64,000 nt of DNA from Dactylorhiza incarnata. Its lineage: Eukaryota > Streptophyta > Magnoliopsida > Asparagales > Orchidaceae. This document shows positions 8,871 to 18,440 of this stretch, in pieces; position 1 is the first letter of the stretch, and each line of letters starts with the position of its first letter. Where the stretch lies: the NCBI GenBank assembly GCA_033032865.1, contig JAWHQI010000166.1, forward strand, positions 124,001 through 188,000, in the 5' to 3' direction. A program made the translations under genes and the position numbers. Below the pieces are notes generated by a model. It ran no database searches. It saw only the letters and a list, made by a program, of their open reading frames with translations, and was not told the DNA's origin.

Positions 8871-10773
8871 TCAATTCTTCCTGACTATAATGATTCTGAG
8901 AGGTAGCTCATTTGAAACGTTGATCAAATTGTATGTGTCCAGGATGATCCCTTTTGAGATAGGACTCCATTCTTCAACAATTTCTCTTATTTCATCAACT
9001 ACTCCTCTTCTTTCTTCAGCAGCTTCTCTTCTCTGATAAGGATCTGATCTGTGAGCAGAAGGACTTTCTCCATATTTTCTTTTCTTTGGAAGAGAGACTT
9101 CCACCTCTGAATCAGACCAAACATTATCATACTGAGGTGGAGGAGCATAAGGTTCTGCCTGAGGATGCCCTGAGCCTTCAACATTATCATACTGAGGAGG
9201 AACTGGCCCTGACCCTGTTAACTCTTCATGAAACCACTTGAAATTCTGATAGTTAAATACATTTGCCTCATGTATTTTCCTTCTCAATTCACAATTTAGC
9301 TCTTCCATTTGGGCCTAAAACTTTATCTCCCCCCTTCTGACTTCTTCAGTTAGGGAAAAAATAATATTAGCTCCATACCTAGACATTTACTCATCAATAT
9401 AATGCATGCTGGAGTCATGAGAGTGCATCATGGCATAATTTTCTGATGAAAGATGGGCTACCCTATCATAAACATGTCGTATACCCTGCATGGTAAGATT
9501 CACAGCTTTGCCACCTTAATTCAACCACTCATCTATCTCTACCTTGAAGTTTCCCATGGTATGTTTCATTTCAGCTAGACCATTATTCAAATCAGTCTCT
9601 ACTTCCTTGACTTTGTCAAACACTTGCTTCATAGAGAAGTCAAAGTGCTCTTTCTACAAGATGAGCATAGCCTCTATAGAATTCAACAGAGAACTTTCAG
9701 AAGAAGGGATAGAGACATTCTGAGATTTGGGAGCTCCAAGACTTCCAGCATTTGAAGAGAAGAGACTAGAATGACCTTCCCCTTGAGATGCGTGATCCTG
9801 AGCAGGAGGTAAATTTTCAGTTTCTCTGACAACCTCAGTAGATAATACTTCATCTTCTCTTACAACCTTAGGGGCCAAGGCAATAAGGAGGTCCTCTTGG
9901 GGAGAGTGAACTGATTTCTCCCCCTCAGCCTCTACAACACTTTCTTTATTCAAAAAACCTTCTCAATCACTAGGACTCCACCAGATGTGGATCCGTTCTT
10001 ACCAGAGACTTGAGCATTGGGGACTTCATCTGCCACTTCATTCTCATCAGGAACATCTTCCTGATCTTTAGGCACAAGAGTGTAGATAACCGGAGGTACT
10101 AGGGGTTGAGCTCCATAAGGATTTTACTGATCTTCAAAAATTTGCACATGAAGATTCTCCCCCTCAATGACTGCATTAGAATTCCCGGGGGTATCATGAG
10201 GTGAAGGATGATTTCTTTCCTCATTTTCCATTTCTTCCTCATCTTCATCATCTCTCCTAGCACCTTGCCTTGGAATTCTCCTCTCCCACCTACTGAATAT
10301 TGAAGAGTCTATTTTCTTGAGATGATGTATGGGCATGCCAAATGAGATATCAAACTAGTTCCTGTCAAACTGATTTAGATAAAATGTGAGTATTCTCCCA
10401 AAATTAGGTGCCATTAGACTTGCTTTAATTCTTTCAAACAAAACGAGTCCACACTTAATTTTCTTTCTGCAGATAACAACTGTCAACAACTTGAACATAT
10501 TATTTGAAACATAATCATGAGATCCAATCTTGCATAGAAGAACCTTTCCAATGATATCAGTCAACAATTTGCCTTCTTCTTTCATTTTCTTTCATCGAAT
10601 AGAAGTAGTGCCTCTGGCTAGGTCACATAAGGAGAAAGCCCTGTTATAATCTCTGTCTTCTAGGACATCCTCTTCATCAATAACTTGTAGTTGCAAGAAT
10701 TTGTTGAGATGACTCAGCTTCAATCGAACCACAGTATTCCTGACATTGCTCTTGATCACAGTACCTTCTCGAC
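8871..10773 (-). pseudogene. Extra ORF downstream of pol in Sirevirus-like element E, main part (broken)
   Basis: This continues, in frame, the ORF that starts at 62154 and passes through 25999-25927; C and B interrupt it. In-frame stops lie at 10594-10592, 10357-10355 and 10126-10124, and the frame shifts near 9955. Shared blocks with the same ORF of C include KLL.DI.GK.LLCK.GS and the coiled-coil start LLNSIEAML. Further on are an acidic block (DDEDEEEMENEE), several VIEGEN/AEGEK motifs coded by polypurine runs, a long amphipathic region, and near the end LPKKRKYG, which looks like a nuclear localisation signal (about 9095-9075). Sireviruses often carry an ORF here, called env-like in some members. 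Nothing in this copy shows a signal peptide or membrane anchor, so I do not call it an envelope. Confidence 0.75.
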
Positions 10774-11452
10774 TGTTGAAACCAGGACTTTGCTTCTTTG
10801 TGGAGCTCGGGCCCTCAATGAGTTGAGGGGCATCTAGCACTTACTGATTCCTTGGAAGGAACCAACTGGAGACTCGGAACTACACACAGACCCTTGGTTG
10901 CAGCGAGGAGATCCCACCACACACTCAGAAGATTGTTGAGCGCTTCCCCTCCCAAGCCAAAGCTGAGACTAGGCACCTTAGAGAGCCTGAGAGCTAAGCC
11001 AAGATTACCTAGGGAGGAAGAAGCCCAGAAAACTGAGATTGGAGTCCTCTCCCAAGGTGCCCTTCAAGGTCTATATATAGTTTTTCAAGCCTGGTCTGCT
11101 AATAGCGGAATTCCGCCTTACACTTTTGCTACATGCAACCCAAAATGGTCTGTTAACAGCCAAACTCCGTTGTTTGGAGGGGCTAACTACAGAGCACTAG
11201 GGGTTTTTAGGTAAAATTGGTCATGGACCCTTCCTGGGCGAGCCACCCACTGGGGACTCTCTCGCAAGCAGCGTGGCTTGGTTCACTCGCCTCCCTGCGA
11301 GCGACCGACAAGGCCCCTGGCCCGCTCTCCCTCTCGCGAGTGATGATGAGAGCCTGGCTCGCCCGGTGCTCTGGCTCGCTAGCCTTCTTACTCATTTTGC
11401 CTGATGATCCCTTTGCCACTGTTCACCCCCTAGCGGACACCGGGGTTGTACA
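10774..11452 (-). repeat. 3' LTR of gypsy element B (679 bp)
   Basis: On the plus strand it starts TGTTGAAACCAGG and ends GGGTTGTACA, keeping TG...CA ends. A palindromic TATA sequence CTATATATAG lies at 11071-11080. The polypurine tract (minus strand GAAGAGCGGGGATTG, 11467-11453) abuts it. The antisense strand has a 120-codon ORF at 10852-11214 that is homologous to the one in LTR F. Confidence 0.92.
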
Positions 11453-11467
11453 CAATCCCCGCTCTTC
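11453..11467 (-). other. Polypurine tract of B
   Basis: The minus strand reads GAAGAGCGGGGATTG right before the LTR start TGTACA. It matches the tract of F almost exactly. Confidence 0.75.
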
Positions 11468-11568
11468 GTGATGCTATTTTAGGATCGCGAAGAAACATCT
11501 AACCCCTGGTGTTCGCCGGCCCCTTGGTGACGTGGTGAGAATCTTTTGGTGGGACCCATGCCCACTGC

Positions 11569-11576
11569 TATAAATA
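11569..11576 (+). promoter_or_regulatory. TATA box of antisense gene 1 in B
   Basis: TATAAATA lies 117 bp inside the LTR border and 77 bp before the ATG at 11653. An in-frame ATG at 11593 is only 17 bp from the box and would probably precede the transcription start, so 11653 is the better start. Confidence 0.6.
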
Positions 11577-12600
11577 CTCTTCCTTCCGACCGGTGCATGA
11601 ACTTTTTCTTCTCTCCTTATTACATTCCCCGCTCGTCGCTGTTCCATGCGAGATGTCTAAGAAGGAGGAGATACTTGCTTGCCTCAAGGCCTCGCAAACC
11701 GTCCAGAAGGCTAAAGCTGCCGAGCTCACCCCCTGGATCTCTCCACAGCCGGCCCCGACCCCTCCTCAGGTTAAGAGGGCTAAGACCATCCGACGGCCAT
11801 CCGGGGAGGATGGGTCATCTCCGCTGTCTCCCTCTTCCCGCCACGGTCTCGCCTCGCAGGTTCTGTTTGAAAATTATTTGATATTCCCTATAGTATTTGC
11901 TTATCTCTATTTCCTTGCTCGCAGGACCCTCCCGCGGAGAAGAATCTTATCCGGCCATATCCAACGGGGTCTCGCCCCCCCGTCCCCCGGCAGGGCTGAC
12001 CCCCCTGATGTGAGGACCACTGACCTGCGAGCCTCACCCTCGCACCCTGGTAAGCCATTCATCTTGTCTCCTCTCACTCTTCCTTGATCGCTGACCCGCC
12101 TGATTCCTTTCCATAGGATCTCATCCACCGACCCCGGGGCGGCGAGTCCCCACTCCGGTGGGCTCGCCCCGCCCGCCGAACTAGAACATCGTCACTCCGG
12201 GGTTCGGCATTCTGGGCCAACAGAGCCTAGGCGGCTCGCTGCTCGCCGAGCCCCAGGTCACAGGTGGCACGTCGCACCGCCCCGGCTTAGGGAAATCTCT
12301 TACCGGGCCTTCACTGAAGCTTTCAAAGGCCATCCCAGTCCCTCTCGCCCGCGAACCCGTACCTTTCTCATTTCGCCAGGTTAAACAATCTCCGCAACTT
12401 ATCTCTCTCACTACCTCTTATGCTGACTTTCTTTTGTTCGAAGGTGTACCTCCAACCCCAACTACCAAGTCAGAGCATGGGGAGGTGGAGATGTCTCCCC
12501 CTCCCTCGTCGAGCCAGGTCGCAGATTTCCCACTTTTTGTAACAGTACTGGCTAGCCTGACCCGGGCCCCTAGCCCAGTACTGCCGGCACCGACGGCCCA

Positions 12601-12919
12601 GGACCATTCTGGGACGGCCTGACCAAGCCCATCCGGGTCACTGGCCCCGCCCTAGGACACTGTACCGCGGTTCAGCCTGACCATAACTGGTCAACAACAA
12701 GCCTGCAGACCATACACCCCAACCCCTCTCTGGCCTGCCACAGGGCACAGCGGGTTGTTGGAGGGAGGCACGAACCCACGCCCTCCCTTTGATGAGAATT
12801 GAGCTAGTTAAGCGGCAGCGCGTGGACTTCCCAGGAGGTCACCCATCCCGTGACTACTCCAGCCCGAGCACGCTTAACTACGGAGTTCTTTCACTTCTCA
12901 TCACCAACTGAGCTGCCCC
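12601..12919 (-). repeat. Composite tRNA-like / 5S rRNA-like repeat, probably a SINE
   Basis: Read on the minus strand from about 12919: GGGGCAGCTCAGTTGGT, which resembles a tRNA A box (12915-12903); then TGATGAGAA (12903-12895); then a 75-nt 5S rRNA-like core (12890-12816); then TTCTCATCA (12798-12790), the exact inverted repeat of the first arm; then GGGTTCGTGCCTCC (12777-12764), close to a B box (GGTTCGANNCC). About 160 nt of unrelated sequence follows, rich in short self-complementary words. Such order suggests a Pol III retroposon. I cannot see a clear poly(A) tail or TSD, so the 3' limit is a guess. Confidence 0.5.
12816..12890 (-). other. 5S rRNA-like core (about nt 46-118) inside the composite repeat
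   Basis: On the minus strand the words AACTCCGTAGTTAAGCGTGC, GGGATGGGTGACCTCC and TGGGAAGTCC follow each other as in plant 5S rRNA, with a few changes. These cover the internal control region (A box, intermediate element, C box). The first 45 nt of 5S are missing, so it is not a working rRNA gene. Confidence 0.85.
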
Positions 12920-13234
12920 GGCGACCCAAAGCAGATGAAGAGGCGAGTCGCTGAGATATTCCAGAAACACACCATGATGCTGCGAGAGCTATACGATCAG
13001 GACCGGTTGAATCGGGCCGCTTTCGAGGAGAGGTTCGCCACCATGGAGGTTGTGAACGCCCGCGTCCTCGCCGAAGTGCAGCATGTCGCTCGCGGCGAGG
13101 TCACCTCTCTAGGGGTGCACCTCACGCAAATCGAGGACTACATGCGGCTGATGCAGCGCGAGGTCCAGTCGGTCTGCGAGTACCACTATCCGAGAATTTC
13201 TCCGTGCTTCGGTGTGCGAGGCCGCGACCGCTAG

Positions 13235-13647
13235 AAATGACATAATTACTGACTAGTTTTATTTCCTTACTGTTTGTTTCTTTTCTCTCGCCACTATTTC
13301 CCCCCACCGCTGGGGGTTCTGAACAATTGGTAATATTGTAATAAGGATATTTCCGCTCGCTCGCGGGCTTTCTTTCCTGCTTCGTATGATTTTTTATCGC
13401 TATGTTATTAATACTCGCGTCTTGCTGGTTTTTGCTTAAATATGTCTGGCTCGCGAGACATCGCCTCTCCCTTCGTGGCCTTGTTTTTCCTTTCTGCAGT
13501 TTCGGCTCGGCGACAGCGAGCTAGCAGACTTCGCCAGGACGCCAACCCGCTGGGAGTGGATAAGACCCCAGGGTGTAGAGAAATCACAATGCAATTCTGC
13601 TATCCGCACCCCCCGACGCTTCGTATCCTTCCCGACCATTTCAGTTC
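13235..13647. other. Spacer between the antisense genes of B
   Basis: This is the 3' region of gene 1 and the upstream region of gene 2. It is rich in CTCGC words. There is no further ORF of note, and the two genes are separate units because the second has its own TATA box. Confidence 0.45.
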
Positions 13648-13655
13648 TATAAATA
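13648..13655 (+). promoter_or_regulatory. TATA box of antisense gene 2 in B
   Basis: TATAAATA lies 131 bp before the ATG at 13779, and that ATG has a good context (ACAACCATGG). The equivalent box in F is 123 bp from its start. Confidence 0.65.
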
Positions 13656-13778
13656 GCCGCCATCTTTTACTTTCTAACTACCACATTAACTGTTCTCCAG
13701 CTTCTCTTCTCCCTTCCGGACCCTCTCGCTAACTTTAGCTCGCACTCGCTCCTTTCCTGGCTCGCAAACACTACAACC

Positions 13779-15726
13779 ATGGTTGTCGAGGGTGAATCAG
13801 AAGGGCGAGCCAGGTGCGCTGGGGCTTTCCGCGACCATACCTTCTTCGGTGCCTCACTAACTGATGATGAGTTCCTCTCCGTCGTTGACAATTACATCCC
13901 TTCGGGGTACACCGCTCGCCTCCCTCCGAGCACCGCCACCCTCAACGATCCATCCACCGACGAGCTCGCCATCCCCATTGCTCATTTTGAGAATGGGCTG
14001 CAGCTCCCCCTCTGGCCAGAGGTGCGCCAGGTAATTTACTCGACCCTTACAAGGTTCGATTGCTTCGCTGAGAGCACGCTAACCTTCTCCTGACGATTTT
14101 TTCAGATACTCAAATACTATAGCGTTCTGCTGAGCCAGCTGAAGCCGAACGTGATCGCCGTGATGGTCGCGTTCGCCTGCTATCTGTAGGAGGAGAAGAT
14201 CGAGTTCAGCCTGCTCATCTTCCGCAAGGTCTTTTCCTTCCACGCGTACAAGGACGGGACGACCCATTTTGCGATCCAGCATGTCACCGTCTGCGAGACG
14301 GTGAACAAAGCCCACTACTGGCACCAAAAGTTCATCCTGGTGAAAGGTCCATTCGGCAACATCCCATTCTCCCCCTCCAAAGGGATAATGTGACCTAATG
14401 TCCTCCTGCCTCGCTCGGCGGCGACGACGCGAGGCTCTACTAGTACCTGGACGGAAAGAATTTCGAGGTCGTCCACCTCCGACAAAGGGTGGACTCGCTG
14501 CTGGTCCCGCAAGGGGAAGTTTCGGCTCGCACTCGCAAACTCTTACATATGTTTTTTCCATTCTATCCGCTAACTTTTTCTTTTCTTCTGCAGCGGAGCA
14601 GGATCTTCCTATCCACCCCCCGAATGTGAGGAGCGCCACCCTCTCCTCCAGCACTCTCGCCGTCGCGGCCGCCGACGCTTGCCGAGAACCCCCCGGCTCG
14701 TCTTCGAGCATGAAGCGGACGCTTCCCGTGAGCCAGCTCGCCGCGAAGCCCCCCGCCAAGAAGAGGAACAAAGACCACCCCTCCACAACAAGGGGAAAAG
14801 AAGTCGTGGACCTGAGTGAGTCAGAGACTCCGCTCGTCCCCTCCGCGAGCCAAAAAGCTGCCCAGGAGGGCAGCGAGCCGAAGGACGCCCCTGGCAGGCA
14901 CAAGCCCATCAACCATAAAAACTTCGGCATGGGTGCCAAACTCCCTGACGCCCTCGGCGAGCTGGTGCTCGCATGGGATCCTGATCTCAACAGGATCTCT
15001 TGTTCGTCGCTCCTCCCCTCCTGGGTGGAGAGCGATAAGGTGGGAGGCAAGGCGTTCTCCCTCGCCTTCGAGCTTTATGGCCGCGAGGATGCCGGCAATT
15101 TTGGCTCCCTGTGGTCCCGTCTGCTCACCAACGAATCCATGCGAGCCCACTTCCGCTCCTTGGAGCTGTCCCACATGAGGGCTCGGTGGTACCTTACCGC
15201 GGAAAGGGAATCTAAAGAGCTCCATCGTGAGCTCAAGGCAGCTACGGACGAGATAGCGAGCCTCAAAGGGAGGGAGGCCATCTCGGAAGGTCTCCTCGCC
15301 AGCCTTCAGGGCGGAATGGTAAGTTCTCCACTCAACTTCTCTCTTGCTCGCTAAAGGCTCTTTTCCAAATTACAATTTTCTTCTTAGGGTGCCGAGATAG
15401 CGAGCCAACTGCTCTCGCGGAACGCGGACCTGGAAGCAGAGGTCGCGTTCCTCAAAGCGCACATCTACGAACTGACCAGGGCTGTGCTCCCTCCATCCCC
15501 TCCGCGAGCTGGGACTCGCGGGTCATATCGCGGTGAACAGGAGTAAACCCGCAAGAATTCCATGGGCGTAGCCACCCTCGTCTTCGAGACCCTCAAGGGA
15601 GCTGGGCTGCTTTCCCCAGATGCCCTGGAGCTCGGCATTGAGGATGTTGTCCCGGACCCGTTCGTGTCGATCCCGGAGCCCGATGACCGCGGGAGCGAGG
15701 AAGAGCCGTCCAGTGGCCCGCATTAG
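13779..15726 (+). pseudogene. Antisense gene 2 of B: PF04195-like gene, four exons, with stops
   Basis: Exons read 13779-14030, 14106 to about 14512, 14594-15318 and 15388-15726, with GT/AG borders and pyrimidine-rich acceptors. The first two code for the PF04195-like domain (YIPSGYTARLP, IAHFENGLQLPL, LKPNVIAVMVAF). The third has a basic nuclear-signal-like PPAKKRNK and the FELYGRED block shared with F (FALYGRAD). The fourth has a coiled coil and an acidic end. In-frame stops lie at 14187-14189, near 14393 and at 15544-15546, so the gene is dead. The first intron (14031-14105) falls exactly where the gene of F is continuous. It converges on integrase, separated by a minisatellite. Confidence 0.72.
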
Positions 15727-16446
15727 CTTTTTAAATTTCCCATGTAAAGTTTTTGTTTTCGCCTGGCGAGTTTGCCGTTATGTTGTAACACTTTTGGGAA
15801 AAGAAAATGTGAAATATTTTTCTATCTTGTAATTGTCTTTCTGTCTCGCACGCACAAATACGTTCTTCTATGCTCGCGTAAATATATTCATGATATGCTT
15901 GTGCTCTTACTTTTATCCGCGCTCACACCTTTCAACGTTATTATTCATGCTCGCGTTCGCACCCTTCATAGCTTTTTTCCTTTGATCTCGCCACCTTACC
16001 TCGTGCCTACCTAAGAGGGCGCTCGCATAGCCTCTCCCGCTTAGGAATTTCGTTAGACGGACCCTCTATTTTCATGCGCTAAGTGTGTCCCTCTTCCGGC
16101 CTCTGGCCCTCTAAGCTAGACTCTTACGAGCGGGATCGACATTACCCTGCCTCGCTCGCCTGCCCATTTCGAGCGACCAGTATTGCTCGTTATCCTCCGT
16201 GCCGGCGGACCCCCCAACTCGCTAGTATCAGGCATTGCATAGGGATCCTCCAGGTGTCCTTTGCGAGCTAGGACCCGGCCCGATGAGCAGCGCGCCCATC
16301 GTATCCAACCACCTAGTAGTTACCCTTGGACTTGGTGTCTTACATCAATGGCAGCTTTGTATTCCTCGCGAGCGAGCCCTAGGGCTCGCCCCTGTCAAGG
16401 TCCTGAGAGGTTTGGCGAACCGAGCCCCTTAACATAATAACTCACT
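15727..16446. other. Spacer between antisense gene 2 and minisatellite of B
   Basis: No gene is seen. The start is AT-rich, as expected for the 3' untranslated region of the antisense transcript; the rest is rich in CTCGC words. Confidence 0.5.
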
Positions 16447-17096
16447 CGCCAGCCTCTCCAGAGATCAACCTGTCCCTTCGTCTATGAGAGCCCGGCAGCG
16501 GAATCGATCTGGGGCACTCCAACACTAAAACTTTCCACCTTGCCAGCCTCTCCAAAGATCAACCTGTCCCACCGTCTATGAGAGCCCGGCAGCGGAATCG
16601 ATCTGGGGCACTCCAACACCAAAAACTTTCCCCCTTGCCAGCCTCTCCAGAGATCATCCTGCCCCACCTTCTATGAGAGCCCGGCAACGGAATCGATCTG
16701 GTGCGCTCCAGCACTAAAACTTTCCACCTTGCCAGCCTCTCCAGAGATCAACCTGTCCCACCGTCTATGAGAGCCCGACAACAGAATCGATCTGGGGCAC
16801 TCCAACACTAAAACTTTCCACTTTTCTAGCCTATCCAGAGATCAACCTGTCCCACAGTCTATGAGAGCCCGGCAGCGGAATTGATCTGGGGCACTCTAGT
16901 ACTAAAACTTTCCACCTTGCCAGCCTCTCCAAAGATCAACCTGCCCCACCGTCTATGAGAGCCCGACAACGGAATCGATCTAGGGCACTCCAGCCCTAAA
17001 ACTTTCCACCTTGCCAGCCTCTCCAGAGATCAACATGTCCCACCGTCTATGAGAGCCCGACAGCGGAATCGATCTGGGGCACTCCAGCACTAAAAC
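16447..17096. repeat. 94-bp minisatellite, seven copies, in B
   Basis: The word AGCCTCTCC (once AGCCTATCC) recurs at 16451, 16545, 16640, 16734, 16828, 16922 and 17016, so the period is 94 bp with one unit of 95. Copies differ by about 5-10 percent. The array sits between the integrase stop and the converging antisense gene, like the 90-bp array of F, but the unit sequences do not look related. Confidence 0.92.
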
Positions 17097-17175
17097 AGAG
17101 GAACTCCTGCTTAGAAAAAGCTTTCAAACCAGTATATTGAGAATAGAACATATAACAAGTTAATTACAAAAACAT

Positions 17176-17337
17176 TTAAGGATAGAATCGTTTCAGGTCA
17201 TCCCCGCTCCTGTCCAGAACGAGGAGTACCCCATCCACATCCTGAAGGTGGTACCCTCCTGACTTGAGTGCATTGTCTACAATATATGGCCCCTCCCAAT
17301 TAGGATTGAGCTTTCCTAATGCGGCTCCTCTCCCGGC
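17176..17337 (-). pseudogene. pol: Integrase C-terminal part of B, cut off by solo LTR G
   Basis: Minus-strand frame with GKLNPNWEGPYIV, GGYHLQDVDG and the final GDDLKRFYP. This is the SH3-like C-terminal region typical of gypsy integrases (NWEGPY). It joins the integrase core at 19832-20871 once G and one copy of CCGGC are removed. Confidence 0.85.
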
Positions 17338-17713
17338 TGTAACGCCCCTGATTTTCGTCAATTACTTTATGTACCCGTTGTGACATAATTTTGGCGTAAG
17401 GGCGTTATGTCAGCTCTTTTGGTAGTGTTTCGAGCCTTAGCTTAGTTGGAGCTCGTGATTCAGATCGAGCGTGCGAGTTTTTGCGTCGTTTCGAGTTAAG
17501 GTGAAGGTTTTGAGTAATTATCAAGATTTTAGCTTCGGGAGGCTTTATCCGGAGTTTGTCTCGTCGGAATGGAATTCTGACTTCGTCGTTGGATTCGTAG
17601 CGCCGTTTTTCAGCTAGGGTGCGAATTTCATAGAAATCCGAGGTGTTTTGGTCGCCCTCGCAGTTTAAGTAAATTGGGGAATTAATTAATTATTTAAATA
17701 ATAAATTTAGGTT

Positions 17714-17723
17714 TATATATAAG
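17714..17723 (+). promoter_or_regulatory. TATA box of solo LTR G
   Basis: TATATATAAG is followed by a CCTCTTCCTC stretch like a plant transcription start. H has TATATAAA at 37964-37971 in the same context. Confidence 0.6.
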
Positions 17724-18288
17724 CCTAAAGCCTTCCCCTTTCCCTATTCATCCTCTTCCTCGATCAAAAGCAGCCGCCGAGGGTTAGGGCGAGAGCGGAG
17801 CTTCGTGGAGCCTTCAACCGGCGATTCCTAGGGCTGTAGTGGTCGGAATCGAGTTTGGTTTGAAGATTTGGGAAGCTCTCGGCGAGATCTTCGTTCTAGC
17901 TGTAAGCCTTTCTCGTTTCGTGGAGTTTTGGGAGTTTTGGTGGTGACCTAACCCCTCCTTTTGATCCGAAAAGTTTCAGGAATCTGTGCTCGTGTGTTTC
18001 CCTAGCCGATCCATAGCTTTCGGAACGGAGATCTTCGAGTTTGCGAGGTTTAAGGCAAGTGGTTTCTTCCTCTTTCTCTCTTGATCCTTTTGACGGTTGG
18101 TTTGCCCATTTTGAGCTCTTGTCATGCTAATTAGCAAGAGTTTTGTGTGTTTGGTGTAGTAACTTATGATCTAGAACCTCCCCTTGATTTCCTCCTCCTC
18201 AATCTTACCCTAGTATGTAGTTTTTCCCTGGAGAAAAACTGTGGTCGATACAATTCCCTTGTTCTTGCTGTAGCTCGAGAGCAGCTTT

Positions 18289-18440
18289 GGATGTCTCGAG
18301 ACATGGCTGATGTCTCGAGACATGACTGTCTCTGCCCTTTGGATGTCTCGAGACATGGCTGATGTCTCGAGACATGACTGTCTCTGCCCTTTGGATGTCT
18401 CGAGACATGACTGATGTCTCGAGACATGACTGTCTCTGCC
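18289..18440. repeat. ATGTCTCGAGACAT palindrome array in G
   Basis: The perfect 14-bp palindrome occurs at 18291, 18310, 18343, 18362, 18395 and 18414. The palindromes come in pairs, and a 52-bp unit repeats about three times. ORFs over it on the minus strand are repeat artefacts. At the same place H carries a different palindrome with the same TCTCGAGA core. Confidence 0.92.

Larger units (their letters stand above)
11653..13234 (+). pseudogene. Antisense gene 1 of B: multi-exon proline-rich and coiled-coil gene, broken
   Basis: The likely start is ATG 11653 (MSKKEEILACL). Plausible GT/AG exons are 11653-11859, 11925-12049, 12117-12379, from 12444, and a last one around 12934-13234. The first exon ends in a Pro/Ser-rich stretch. 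The second exon in the spliced frame hits a stop after about 24 codons, so a frameshift is likely. The last exon is a coiled coil (RVAEIFQKHTMMLRELY, FEERFATMEVV) like the last exon of the same gene in F. A tRNA/5S-like composite repeat on the other strand sits between exons 4 and 5 (12601-12919). The gene runs opposite to gag-pol with its own TATA box. The function is unknown. Confidence 0.55.

Noticed and set aside
8871..10773. Envelope gene
   Set aside because: No signal peptide, no membrane segment; coiled coil and a nuclear-signal-like motif instead.
12816..12890. 5S rRNA gene
   Set aside because: The first 45 nt are missing and it sits inside a repeat; no tandem array.
12764..12919. 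Cassandra-type TRIM
   Set aside because: Cassandra carries 5S in LTRs with a Met-tRNA primer site and paired LTRs; here there is one copy, no primer site, and tRNA-like boxes flank the 5S part.
14079..15050. 323-codon minus-strand ORF, the longest on that strand near here
   Set aside because: Opposite to the PF04195-like exons, which have homology in F and splice sites. The minus ORF has neither.
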